Assembly (NCBI RefSeq): GCF_000422545.1 | Contig: NZ_KE383874.1 | Location: forward strand, 119,214 to 183,213 | Reading direction: 5' to 3' | From: Desulfocurvibacter africanus subsp. africanus DSM 2603 | GTDB taxonomy: Bacteria > Desulfobacterota > Desulfovibrionia > Desulfovibrionales > Desulfovibrionaceae | DNA: 64,000 nucleotides | Part shown: piece after piece, positions 35,158 to 42,920 of the stretch | Layout of the letters: every line of letters begins with the position of its first letter | Numbering within the stretch: position 1 is the first letter of the stretch | The notes under the pieces: generated by a model | The model's database searches: none | What the model saw: the letters and a program-made list of their open reading frames with translations, nothing else | What the model was told of the DNA's origin: nothing | Translations under genes and position numbers: made by a program

Positions 35158-35469
35158 TTACTTCCGCTTCGCGCTGCCGACGATGACGTCCGCGAGCGAG
35201 ACAAGCCGCTCCTGCATGGCATCGAGCATGACGCCGCCGGAGTAGGCTGAAACCGAGGCGCAAGCGACGCGGACCGTCTCGGACATCCCGCCGAAGTCAC
35301 TGAGCAGCATGTGCGTCACCACGCCGGAGAAGAGAGCCACGAGACACGAACAGGCCCAGCTCCAGATGGAGCGCTCTCCGCACTTGGCCGCGCGGGCCAT
35401 GCCTCCCAGGATGGACAGGAGGATCACCAGCCACGTTCTTTCCAGCCACTCCCAAGCTCCGGCGATCAT
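35158..35469 (-). CDS. Holin (class III-like)
   Basis: 103 aa with hydrophobic stretches at about 13-25 (TWLVILLSILGGM), 37-52 (WSWACSCLVALFSGVV) and a third weaker one near 70-80, ending in a basic tail GSAKRK. Resembles LydA/superfamily III holins. Encoded directly beside the spanin and lysozyme genes. Start ATG overlaps the Rz1-like stop by 4 nt. Confidence 0.7.
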   Translation of the reverse strand: MIAGAWEWLERTWLVILLSILGGMARAAKCGERSIWSWACSCLVALFSGVVTHMLLSDFGGMSETVRVACASVSAYSGGVMLDAMQERLVSLADVIVGSAKRK

Positions 35470-35768
35470 CGTCCGCTCCTCTCGTCTTCCTCGAGGCGAG
35501 CTTGCCCCGTAGAGTCTTGCGCCCATGCGCGCAGTGCTGCCTTATCGGCGTTGCAACGATCCAGGGCCGCGCCCAGGTCGATGGCGTGCTCCAGGAGGTC
35601 ACCGTTGGTCCGTCCGGTCCAGGTCGGCCGCGCCGTGTCCTGCGCCAGGGCGGGCGGAGGCATAACGCGCTCGACGACCGGGACGGGCACAATCTGCGGT
35701 CTACTGGAGCAGGCCGCGCACAGTGTCAGGCACAGCAGTATCGGCCCAAGCAGTCGTCTGCTGGTCAT
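35466..35768 (-). CDS. Outer-membrane spanin lipoprotein (Rz1-like)
   Basis: 100 aa. Signal and lipobox-like end (LLGPILLCLTLCAACSS, Cys about residue 21) followed by a proline-rich stretch (PQIVPVPVVERVMPPP), as in Rz1. The -3 residue of the lipobox is unusual (Cys). It overlaps the end of the Rz-like gene by 68 nt in another frame, the usual nested Rz/Rz1 arrangement. Confidence 0.75.
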   Translation of the reverse strand: MTSRRLLGPILLCLTLCAACSSRPQIVPVPVVERVMPPPALAQDTARPTWTGRTNGDLLEHAIDLGAALDRCNADKAALRAWAQDSTGQARLEEDERSGR

Positions 35769-36057
35769 TGCGGGTTGCCTCCTTGAGCGCTCGTAATGCG
35801 GCGCTCCGCTGTTGGTCGATTTCGGCTACCCGGAGGTCCCGCGCAGCCAGGGCGGAGTCGCGCGCGGCCAGGTCCTCGCGCAAGGCGTCGAGGGCCTTGT
35901 CCTTGGCCGTGTCTGCGGCCTGCAAGGCGATGATGCTCTGCTCGGCCGTAGCCAGGTCAGCCCGAAGCCCCTTGATGGCCGTGCCCTGCCACCAGATGGT
36001 GGCGAGGAGCAGGAGCACTATCGTCCCTGTGGCTATGGCGAGATATTTGCCCATCAC
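35701..36057 (-). CDS. Inner-membrane spanin (Rz-like)
   Basis: 118 aa type II membrane protein: N-terminal anchor (residues 5-24, YLAIATGTIVLLLLATIWWQ), then a long alanine-rich coiled coil (LRADLATAEQSIIALQAADT to EIDQQRSAALRALKEA). With the Rz1-like partner it would span the periplasm and fuse membranes at lysis. Overlaps the lysozyme stop by 4 nt. Confidence 0.8.
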   Translation of the reverse strand: MMGKYLAIATGTIVLLLLATIWWQGTAIKGLRADLATAEQSIIALQAADTAKDKALDALREDLAARDSALAARDLRVAEIDQQRSAALRALKEATRNDQQTTAWADTAVPDTVRGLLQ

Positions 36058-36461
36058 GCCACCTCCAGAGCCAAGGAAATGCCGCGCTGGATGATGGCTG
36101 GGCTGTATGGCTGCTGGCCGTTTTCATGCCGGATGATGGCCGGCAGCAGATCCGGCAACCTGTCGGCCACGTTGATCGGCGCGTCCGCGTCAACCCCCAG
36201 GAGTCGCGCCACATGCACGGCATAGGCTTCGGTGTTGTTTTCCGTCGGTGGGGCCCAACGCGCGATGATCTCGCGCACGCTGCGCAGGCCGTGCTTGCGC
36301 TGGTAGTTGAGCAGGATGACGGCCATGGCCCGGATGCCGTGCTCCGGAGAGCAGAAGATGCAGAAATCCGTATCGTCCTGCGCCTGGGCCAGCCCCTGCC
36401 ACTTGTCGCCATGGCGAATGTTGCCGGGGTTGTGGTTGCGAATGCCGCGAGGGATGGTCAT
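36054..36461 (-). CDS. Phage peptidoglycan hydrolase (P5-like lysozyme/transglycosylase)
   Basis: 135 aa. N-terminus PRGIRNHNPGNIRHGDKWQG is the signature of a family of phage muralytic proteins; a conserved Glu in CSPEHGIRAMAVILLNYQ is the probable catalytic acid. No signal peptide, so it depends on the holin for release. Placed between the small membrane protein and the spanins, it is the endolysin of this cassette. Confidence 0.78.
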   Translation of the reverse strand: MTIPRGIRNHNPGNIRHGDKWQGLAQAQDDTDFCIFCSPEHGIRAMAVILLNYQRKHGLRSVREIIARWAPPTENNTEAYAVHVARLLGVDADAPINVADRLPDLLPAIIRHENGQQPYSPAIIQRGISLALEVA

Positions 36462-36619
36462 TTAAGCCCCTTTTTTATGCCCCCAAGGCCTATGCCCCAC
36501 CGATCATGTTCGGTCAGGCCGATGGGGATAAGCCCATGGATGAAGTGGAAAACGGCCAAGATGAGCGCCATCAAGGCTGTGCGCCAGTTCCGCCAGAGAT
36601 GAATGATGTAGCTTTTCAT
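36458..36619 (-). CDS. Small single-pass membrane protein of lysis cassette
   Basis: 53 aa, start MKSYIIHLWRNWRTALMALI. One hydrophobic helix at about 14-32 followed by GLTEHDRWGIG and a lysine-rich tail. Vaguely resembles DUF6356-type small proteins. Could be a second holin or antiholin. ATGA overlaps with both neighbours support translation. Confidence 0.55.
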   Translation of the reverse strand: MKSYIIHLWRNWRTALMALILAVFHFIHGLIPIGLTEHDRWGIGLGGIKKGLK

Positions 36620-36813
36620 CTCTCCCGTACCTCCTGACAGATCACGCAATGAGTAACGCCGGGCACGGCTTTGCGCCGGGCCTCGGGTATTGGCTCGCCG
36701 CATTCCGCGCAGGTCTCGCGGCTAGGGCCGCTCCGGCGTCCGGCGCACGCCCTAGCCAAGGCCTCCTGCCGAAAGAGGTATTCGCGCTCGGCGGCGATGT
36801 CGGCGATATCCAT
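36616..36813 (-). CDS. TraR/DksA-type zinc-finger protein
   Basis: 65 aa. C-terminal four-cysteine finger: CAECGEPIPEARRKAVPG then HCVICQ, matching the DksA/TraR C4 zinc finger; the N-terminal helix (MDIADIAAEREYLFRQEALA) carries the acidic tip-like residues. P2-like phages encode such a protein (P2 orf82), which may act on host RNA polymerase. Lies between the tube and the lysis genes. Confidence 0.85.
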   Translation of the reverse strand: MDIADIAAEREYLFRQEALARACAGRRSGPSRETCAECGEPIPEARRKAVPGVTHCVICQEVRER

Positions 36814-36818
36814 GCCCT

Positions 36819-37280
36819 TTACCCGCCAACAAGCCCGTCGGTGTCGGACGTGGAGAGATACGGCACGCCGTTGATGCGCACGAAGTCGGGGCTGGTGACC
36901 ATGTACTTCAGCTTGGAGATGTGCTTTTCCCCGCCCTTGCGGTCGATATCGAGGAGCGATTCGAGCTTTACCTTGCAGCCGAAGGCCTCGACCTTCATCT
37001 CCTCGCTGTCTCCGGTCTTGGCGTAGAACAGGATGTCGAACTCCGGCAGCTCTCGGAAGGAACCGGCGTTCTTGGCCGCCTGGGACAGGAGCGAGATGGC
37101 CAGGGCATCCAATTCCAGATCGCCCTCCGCCTTCGCGTCGCCGGATACCCAGCCGTTGGGCACGCCGTTGTCTTGCGCCACCTCGGTGTTGTCCTCGATG
37201 GACAGCGTGGCCTTTTCGACGTGGATGGACAGATCCCCGATGGTGATATCGATATTCTTGCCGCTGATGCGCTGTGACAT
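36819..37280 (-). CDS. Tail tube protein (DUF2597-like)
   Basis: 153 aa. Starts MSQRISGKNIDITIGDLSIH and includes VPNGWVSGDAKAEGDLELD, AGSFRELPEFDILFYAKTGD and a C-terminal SPDFVRINGVPYL, a pattern I recall for DUF2597, the tube subunit of HP1-like contractile tails. Follows the sheath by 7 nt, like P2 FI-FII. Confidence 0.85.
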   Translation of the reverse strand: MSQRISGKNIDITIGDLSIHVEKATLSIEDNTEVAQDNGVPNGWVSGDAKAEGDLELDALAISLLSQAAKNAGSFRELPEFDILFYAKTGDSEEMKVEAFGCKVKLESLLDIDRKGGEKHISKLKYMVTSPDFVRINGVPYLSTSDTDGLVGG

Positions 37281-37287
37281 GGCTCAC

Positions 37288-38397
37288 CTACCCGTTGTTC
37301 GAGAGATCCAGGAGGATGTTGCAGGTGATGGACTTGGGGCTGTTGTAAGGCCGCACGACCATGTAGAGCTGGACCGCGTACTTGCTGGGCCAATCGATGA
37401 CGATGTCGCCATCCTGGGGCGGCTCGATCTCGCCCGGGAAGACCTGCCCGAGGATCTGGCTTGAGCGGCTCATCTCCCGCAGGGGACGCATGAAGTAGGT
37501 TTTGGCTGCCGCCATGCTGGCCGGAGTGGAGTTGAGACGACGATCCGCCACCCTGGCCACGGCCAGCGGGTAGACCCGGCGCATGGCCTTCTGCGCCACG
37601 CGCAGGTTCTCAATGACCTGGTAGTCGCCGCCGGGGACATCGAGCACGTTGCCGTCGCCCCAATAGGTGCCGGGATAGTCCGGGTACCACTGAGGGACCG
37701 AGAAGCGCATGGCGTCCAGGGCCTCCAGCACGGACATATCCAGGACGCGGCCGTTCACGTCCTCGGGCCGTTCGGTCCAGGTGCCGACAAGGGCGCCTGT
37801 TGCCACGCGCATGGGCGAGTCGGCTACGGTGACCGATCTGTTGGCCAGCCGACCGGCATAGGTGCCGATCTCCGGGCCCCATATCGTGCCCACTGGGCTC
37901 ACCTGATCGGCCGCGACGTTCTGCGTGACTGGCCGCACGGCGTCGAGAAAAGCTTCCCAGGTCTCGGTGGCCAGGGGCGCGCGCGTGCAGGGGATGAAGA
38001 ACAAGGGCCGCATGTAGCTGGCCATGATTGATTCGGCCTTGGCCTGCATGGTTTCGACATCCGCCGCGGTGGCCACCGGGTCGGTGATGACCACGGCCTC
38101 CACCGAGGTTCGCTCCATGGCGAAGTCAACGGCATCGGCCCACGTAGCCGCCTCGGCCAGGGGGATGACGCAGCCGTTCCAGTTCTGCCCGGCGTTCAAG
38201 CGCGCGGCTTCGACTTGCGTCTTCAGGTTCGAGGCCTCCGCGCCGAGCACGCCGTCCAGGTCGGTTTCCTGGTTCACGGTGATGAGCGCGCCCTCGTTCG
38301 TCCCAGCGCCGCGCCCGACAAAGAGGAAATAGTTTTCGATGGCCGGTAGCGGCCCCTGCATGAGGTTCAGGTTGTTGACCTGTACTTTTCCGAGCAT
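37288..38397 (-). CDS. Tail sheath protein (DUF2586-like)
   Basis: 369 aa. Contractile sheath subunit. Seen: MLGKVQVNNLNLMQGPLPAI at the N-terminus, FLFVGRGAGTNEGALITV, a central variable domain, and C-terminal AAKTYFMRPLREMSRSSQIL and VVRPYNSPKSITCNILLDLS. Resembles DUF2586 sheaths rather than classic P2 FI. Confidence 0.85.
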   Translation of the reverse strand: MLGKVQVNNLNLMQGPLPAIENYFLFVGRGAGTNEGALITVNQETDLDGVLGAEASNLKTQVEAARLNAGQNWNGCVIPLAEAATWADAVDFAMERTSVEAVVITDPVATAADVETMQAKAESIMASYMRPLFFIPCTRAPLATETWEAFLDAVRPVTQNVAADQVSPVGTIWGPEIGTYAGRLANRSVTVADSPMRVATGALVGTWTERPEDVNGRVLDMSVLEALDAMRFSVPQWYPDYPGTYWGDGNVLDVPGGDYQVIENLRVAQKAMRRVYPLAVARVADRRLNSTPASMAAAKTYFMRPLREMSRSSQILGQVFPGEIEPPQDGDIVIDWPSKYAVQLYMVVRPYNSPKSITCNILLDLSNNG

Positions 38398-38406
38398 GGT
38401 CGTCTC

Positions 38407-39099
38407 CTACTTGGGCACGCTGCCCAGCACGGTTTTGGCGAGCCTCTCGCACATCCTGTCCGCCTCGCCCGAGGTGACGCCGAGGAATGGCCGCTCCGGC
38501 ACCGTATCGAGCCAGGATTGCTTTCCTTGGGATTTCTTGGTGCGCATGAGACGCAGCACCAGGCCCGCATGGCCCAGAGTGAAATGCGTCTGCAGCCAGA
38601 GCACGGAGACGCGCTTGGGCCGTCTGCCGCCGCCCTTCATGGGCACCATGAGCCGGTAGCCTTCGCGCAGCAGCGCCTTGGCCTGCCGGCGCGTACATGG
38701 GGCGTTGTAGTCGGGACGGCCGTAGACCCGTTCCGCGCGATCCGGCGTCCATTCCTCGCCCACGCCGTGTTGATGGCGGGAGGCAATCTTGGCGGTGAGC
38801 GCGTTCTTCCAGGTGACGGCCGCACCGCCCCCTTCCTTGCTGCGGGAAATGACGGCCAAGGTCTTGTCCAGGCCTTTCAGCATTGCCCGCGCGGCCCGCT
38901 GGCGCTTGCGCGGGGCGAAGGGCGCACCCTCCACGGTCTCCTGGCGGCGAATGTTGCGCCGGGATTGTGTACGCACGTAACCGGCCAGCCTGCGGGCATT
39001 CTTCTGGCGGTCCTTGGCCTCGCCTCCCAAGGCTTCAAGCTGGGCGTCGAGCTGCGCGGAGCGCCTGGTGTCATGGCCAATGGTGACTTTAATCTCCAC
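38407..39099 (-). CDS. Tail completion protein S-like (phage virion morphogenesis)
   Basis: 230 aa, very basic. Contains QSRRNIRRQETVEGAPFAPR and a C-terminal RPFLGVTSGEADRM, the pattern of phage virion morphogenesis proteins (P2 gpS), which cap the tail before head joining. Larger than P2 gpS (150 aa) by an insertion around residues 110-180. Overlaps gpR by 11 nt. Confidence 0.8.
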   Translation of the reverse strand: MEIKVTIGHDTRRSAQLDAQLEALGGEAKDRQKNARRLAGYVRTQSRRNIRRQETVEGAPFAPRKRQRAARAMLKGLDKTLAVISRSKEGGGAAVTWKNALTAKIASRHQHGVGEEWTPDRAERVYGRPDYNAPCTRRQAKALLREGYRLMVPMKGGGRRPKRVSVLWLQTHFTLGHAGLVLRLMRTKKSQGKQSWLDTVPERPFLGVTSGEADRMCERLAKTVLGSVPK

Positions 39100-39553
39100 G
39101 GCTGCCCTCCATGCCCGCTACCGCCTCGGCTTCGGTGATATCGGCCTCCGCGATGCGCCAGCGCTTGCCGTTGAAAACGATAGGGCCGGCGGCATCCTCG
39201 ATGACCGTGATCCGCTCCTCGAACTCGCAGGCGATGTCCACGTCGCAGGTCTTGGCGTCGTTTATCTCGACGTCCAACTCCGGGTCGGCCAAGCCATTCC
39301 GGTCATCGTCGTTGTCCGCCAGCCAGCCCAGGATGACCGCCAGAAGTGTCTGGCCGTCTCCGGCGTAGCGTTCGAGCTGGATAACGGCATCGTACTTCCA
39401 GATGCCGATCTCGATCTGTTCGCCGTTTTCGCCCTCGCCCAGGTGTCGGCCCGTCGGCGCCAGATTGCCTTTGTCCGCAAAGGCCGTGATCTGCTCGCGC
39501 GGCAGGCGGGTGACCTCTTTGATGTGGGCGACCAGGGCGGTAATCTTGTGCAT
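39089..39553 (-). CDS. Tail completion protein R-like
   Basis: 154 aa. Pattern matches P2 gpR: DAVIQLERYAGDGQTLLAVI, WLADNDDDRNGLADPELDVE, and a strand-rich C-terminus. Terminates tail extension together with gpS, which overlaps it. Confidence 0.8.
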   Translation of the reverse strand: MHKITALVAHIKEVTRLPREQITAFADKGNLAPTGRHLGEGENGEQIEIGIWKYDAVIQLERYAGDGQTLLAVILGWLADNDDDRNGLADPELDVEINDAKTCDVDIACEFEERITVIEDAAGPIVFNGKRWRIAEADITEAEAVAGMEGSRGD

Positions 39554-39560
39554 GATGACC

Positions 39561-40016
39561 TCAAATCAGCTCGGCTACTATGCGGCCGCGTCCGCACAGA
39601 TCCGCGATGGCGTCCTGTGCCCAGGCGTAAAACCTGTCCGCCGTCTCGGGGGATTCCTTGGCGTCGTTCTTAGCCGCCTCCCGGCGCTCCACCGTGGCGA
39701 ACTGCCCAAGCAGCAAGGCCTTGGCATGGCAGTAAACGGCCCGCTTGAAGAGCCGTGTCGCCTCACCGGCCAGGCCTGCGAAAGGCACTTCCGCCAGCGA
39801 GAGATAACCGGCCATTTCTTGAGCCGCCCGCCACTCCTGAAGCTGACGCACGGCCCACAAGCGAGCGAGGCCGAGGTGATCCTCCACCAGGCTCTCCGCA
39901 TATTCCGCCGGCAGGCGGTACATGAGCTGGAACTCGCCCACGGCGATGTCCGGATACCAGCCGTCACCGGCCAGGGTGGCCGTGGAGGTCTGGTAAGTCA
40001 GGGCGTTGAAGCTCAT
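39561..40016 (-). CDS. Head completion protein L-like
   Basis: 151 aa. Begins MSFNALTYQTSTATLAGDGW and contains GEFQLMYRLPAEYAESLVED, resembling P2 gpL, which stabilises the filled head and forms the head-tail adaptor. 95 bp separate it from gpM with no gene seen. Confidence 0.8.
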   Translation of the reverse strand: MSFNALTYQTSTATLAGDGWYPDIAVGEFQLMYRLPAEYAESLVEDHLGLARLWAVRQLQEWRAAQEMAGYLSLAEVPFAGLAGEATRLFKRAVYCHAKALLLGQFATVERREAAKNDAKESPETADRFYAWAQDAIADLCGRGRIVAELI

Positions 40017-40111
40017 GTATGATCCTTAGAGTTGGGGCTGCCTTCGGCTGCTGGCTACGTGCGCCCTGCGCTGTGCCTTGGCCTCGGCAGCCCCGGTTGG
40101 CTGGAGAGTAT

Positions 40112-40888
40112 CTAGGCCTCCGCTCCGCCTTCTTCGGGCGGGTCGGAGGGCTGCTGTTGCTGTTCGTCCTGACCGTCCTGGCCACCGTCGCGGGCCAGGC
40201 GCTTCTTTACGGCCTCAAGGGCCGTCTTGACCTTGGCTCCCAAGGCAAAGGCGCGCTCCAACTCCTGGGCAGCCAGGGAGAGCTTGCCCTCTCGCTCGGC
40301 CTGTAAGCCGAGCAGGCGATGGAAGCCGGCCTTGACCTGGTCAGGGAGATCCCAAGTATTGCCGGAATCGGGGCCGTCGCTCTCGATCTCCAGCAGGACG
40401 ATGGAGAGGTACGGCTCGAAGGTTCGCTCCGCGTTGTACTCGCGCTCGGCCCACTCCAGGAGCTGAGTGGCTACGAACAAAGGCAGGCTGGCCTTGAACC
40501 GCTCCGGCAGGGTCTGGCCGTGCTCCAGGCACCAAAAGGCAACCCGAAGCCCGTCCTCGATGCATCCGGCATCAAAGCACCAGACAAGAAACCAGCCGAT
40601 GAGATCGTGCCGCTGACCATCGGCCATGAGGCGCTCCACATAGTCCCGGTACTTGGGGATAAGCGCATTCCGCTTGATGTCCGCCTTGCGTTCCACCGAG
40701 GCGACGTTGTGCAGCGCCTTGAGGTCCTCCGTCAGAGATGCGGAGAGCATGGCCGCGAGCTTCTGCCCGCCCATGAGGCCCGTGGGCATGGTGCCCAGCA
40801 CGCGCGCGCCGGAAGCAATCTTCTGCCCTGCCGGCTCAATCGAGCGGCTGGCCTGCATGGCTTGTTGATGGTTGCGCATCAAGCCCAT
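40112..40888 (-). CDS. Terminase small subunit M-like
   Basis: 258 aa from the ATG at 40888; an in-frame GTG at 40900 is also possible. Helical protein: SLTEDLKALHNVASVERKAD, RDYVERLMADGQRHDLIGWF, and a C-terminal Q/E/P-rich tail (DEQQQQPSDPPEEGG). Matches the small terminase gpM family, which recognises cos and guides the large subunit gpP. Confidence 0.82.
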   Translation of the reverse strand: MGLMRNHQQAMQASRSIEPAGQKIASGARVLGTMPTGLMGGQKLAAMLSASLTEDLKALHNVASVERKADIKRNALIPKYRDYVERLMADGQRHDLIGWFLVWCFDAGCIEDGLRVAFWCLEHGQTLPERFKASLPLFVATQLLEWAEREYNAERTFEPYLSIVLLEIESDGPDSGNTWDLPDQVKAGFHRLLGLQAEREGKLSLAAQELERAFALGAKVKTALEAVKKRLARDGGQDGQDEQQQQPSDPPEEGGAEA

Positions 40889-40890
40889 GG

Positions 40891-41916
40891 CTAAGCCCAC
40901 CCGCCTGCGCCATCGGGCAGCTTCACGTTGGCGAATTCCACGCCCACGAACTTCTCCGGGGTCTCGACCAAATAGCCTTCATTGCGGCTGTTGTAGTCTT
41001 CGACCTGATCCTTCTTGGGGTTGTCCACGATTTGCCGCCGCCAGGAGTCGGCCTGCTGGTAGATGGACAGGTTGTTATAGGAGGTGATGACCAGCCCGCG
41101 CGCCGGGTAGTTGGAAGGCGTCTCCCAGGGGATGCCGCCGAAGGTGGTCAGGCTGGCGTTGAGCTGCGCCTTCTCCGTGGGCTGTCCGCCCACTGCGGCG
41201 TAGAGCGCGGACTTCTCCTGCGCGACGAGGTCCGCGCCGATGAGCGCGACCAGATCCTTGCGCATGTACTCGGGAATGCCCTGCATGAGGTCATTGACGG
41301 CCACGTCCAGGTTGGGCCAGTCACCGCCTTCGCCGATGCGGATCTCATTCAGGGTTGCTCCCTGGGCCAGGATATTGGCCGGCAGGTTGTCACGCATGTA
41401 CTGCAGCCAGCCCTTGTTCACGTCCTGCAAAAAGGGGTTGGCCACCAAGTCCGTATCCTGTGCGCCCGAGGTGCCGTACCAGCCGATGAGTTCCATGTCG
41501 CTGGCCATGCGCTCCCGCACATAGCGGGCATAGTGCTCCGCGAAGTCCTTGAACTTGGCCCAGGCATCCATGATGCGGTACGGCAGGGCCACGTCGGCAT
41601 TGGTTTGCAGCAGCTCAAAGCTGTAGCTGCCCATGCCCAAAACGTTGCGCGGCGTGCGCTCCTTGCCAGGCTGCGACGTGTCCGTACGGCCGGTGACCGG
41701 ACTGGAGGCAGAGCCGAGGATGTTCTCGCCCTTGAGTTCATCCACCGGCAAGATGTTGATCTTGGGCAGGAAGGTGGAGGACTCCACGATCTTGTCCTTG
41801 AGCGTCTGAGCGATGGAAGGGACAATGGAAAACTGCCGCTCCACGCTGGGAATGCCGTAGGTATGGGCGAAACGGGCCATCAAGGCCGCGTAAAGTTTAC
41901 GTGTCTGTTCATTCAT
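40891..41916 (-). CDS. Major capsid protein N-like
   Basis: 341 aa. Starts MNEQTRKLYAALMARFAHTYG. Typical P2 gpN segments: RTDTSQPGKERTPRNVLGMG, MASDMELIGWYGTSGAQDTD, VNKGWLQYMRDNLPANIL and an end with SRNEGYLVETPEKFVGVEFA. HK97-fold shell protein, likely trimmed at the N-terminus by the gpO protease as in P2. Upstream frame extension is rejected. Confidence 0.92.
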   Translation of the reverse strand: MNEQTRKLYAALMARFAHTYGIPSVERQFSIVPSIAQTLKDKIVESSTFLPKINILPVDELKGENILGSASSPVTGRTDTSQPGKERTPRNVLGMGSYSFELLQTNADVALPYRIMDAWAKFKDFAEHYARYVRERMASDMELIGWYGTSGAQDTDLVANPFLQDVNKGWLQYMRDNLPANILAQGATLNEIRIGEGGDWPNLDVAVNDLMQGIPEYMRKDLVALIGADLVAQEKSALYAAVGGQPTEKAQLNASLTTFGGIPWETPSNYPARGLVITSYNNLSIYQQADSWRRQIVDNPKKDQVEDYNSRNEGYLVETPEKFVGVEFANVKLPDGAGGWA

Positions 41917-41926
41917 GGTGCTGCTC

Positions 41927-42769
41927 CTAGTAGATGGGGGCCTGGTCTTCGGCCGGGGCAGTGCTGGGCGGGACGGACGTGCCAGGCTTGGCGGCCTCGA
42001 AGCGCTTGGCCATGTCGCCCACCTGCTGTCCAAGCTGGGTCACGGCCTCGGTCAGGGTAGCGAACTTGTCGCTGCCATCCTCCGGCTTGGCAGCCGGCTT
42101 CTCGGCAGCTTCCGGCTTCTGCGCGGAGGCGGCCGTGAAGGCGGCCAGCGATCCCTTGATCTCCTCTACGGCGGTGCCAAGGGCATTGACCTTGCCCTGC
42201 AGCGCCTCGAACTGTGCCTTGTCCATGGGGTCCTCTTGGGGGTTGTCGTGGCTTTGGTCTGAGGGAAGGCGGGAGAACATTTCCCGGAAACGGGTGAACC
42301 AACCCGGCTCGGGCTCTTCCTTGGCGGGGAACTCGCACTCCACGTTGGAGACGAAAACGGTTCCGGCGGACTGCTTGCGCTGCGAAAAGCGCATCTCGTC
42401 GGTGCCCAGCGAAGCCGGGGAATCGGTGATGCCTAGCCCGACAAGGTAGGCCTTGCCCGTGCCGGCGAAGCTTGGCTCAATCTCCATGCTGAAAAACAAA
42501 CGCTGGCCGAACTGGTTTTCCCAGACATAGGTGGCGTTGGGCTGAATACGCGCGTACAGGCTGACCACGCCGCCCTCTTCCTCGGCCTTGAGTTCCAGCA
42601 CTTTGCCGTAGTTCTGCCATCGGAAATGATCCGGCCAGATAAGGGCCGTGTACGTCGCCGGGGAATAGGATTCCGCAGCCTGCAGCAGCCATTCAGGCTT
42701 GATGGTCCGGCCGTCTATGGTGGGGCCGGACTGGCCGATCTTGCGGAATTCCGAGGTGAGTTTACTCAT
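41927..42769 (-). CDS. Capsid scaffold and maturation protease O-like
   Basis: 280 aa. N-terminal serine protease domain with D19 (TIDGRTIKP), H48 (IWPDHFRW) and S94 (FFSMEIEPSFAG); these align with the P2 gpO triad Asp19, His48 and Ser107. LVGLGITDSPASLGT follows. The C-terminal half (about 165-280) is Ala/Lys/Glu-rich, coiled-coil-like (MDKAQFEALQGKVNALGTAV), the scaffolding part. First gene of the minus-strand late operon. Confidence 0.9.
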   Translation of the reverse strand: MSKLTSEFRKIGQSGPTIDGRTIKPEWLLQAAESYSPATYTALIWPDHFRWQNYGKVLELKAEEEGGVVSLYARIQPNATYVWENQFGQRLFFSMEIEPSFAGTGKAYLVGLGITDSPASLGTDEMRFSQRKQSAGTVFVSNVECEFPAKEEPEPGWFTRFREMFSRLPSDQSHDNPQEDPMDKAQFEALQGKVNALGTAVEEIKGSLAAFTAASAQKPEAAEKPAAKPEDGSDKFATLTEAVTQLGQQVGDMAKRFEAAKPGTSVPPSTAPAEDQAPIY

Positions 42770-42853
42770 GCGCCCCTCTGCATGTGGCTGATGGAAAGTC
42801 CGTTACAGCCAGACATGTAGGCACAGATGGCAAGGCGTGGTCAAAGACGGCGC

Positions 42854-42876
42854 GTCCGATATGGCGCAAATCGGAC
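42854..42876. promoter_or_regulatory. Inverted repeat between divergent late operons
   Basis: GTCCGAT (42854-42860), 9-bp spacer, ATCGGAC (42870-42876). It lies in the 151-bp gap between the O-like gene (minus) and terminase P-like gene (plus), where P2-type late promoters and activator sites sit. Binding by the Ogr-like protein is an inference; the classic TGT-N12-ACA motif was not found here. Confidence 0.4.
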
Positions 42877-42920
42877 ATGCTGAGCGGGAGCAGTGTTCAG
42901 GGCCATGCTATTAAAGCGCC

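Noticed and set aside
40017-40111. Possible gene between the L- and M-like genes
   Set aside because: Only 95 bp and no start with a ribosome site in any frame of useful length.
42783-42825. Classic Ogr site TGT-N12-ACA near the late divergent region
   Set aside because: TGT and ACA triplets are present but spaced 19 and 4 nt, not 12.
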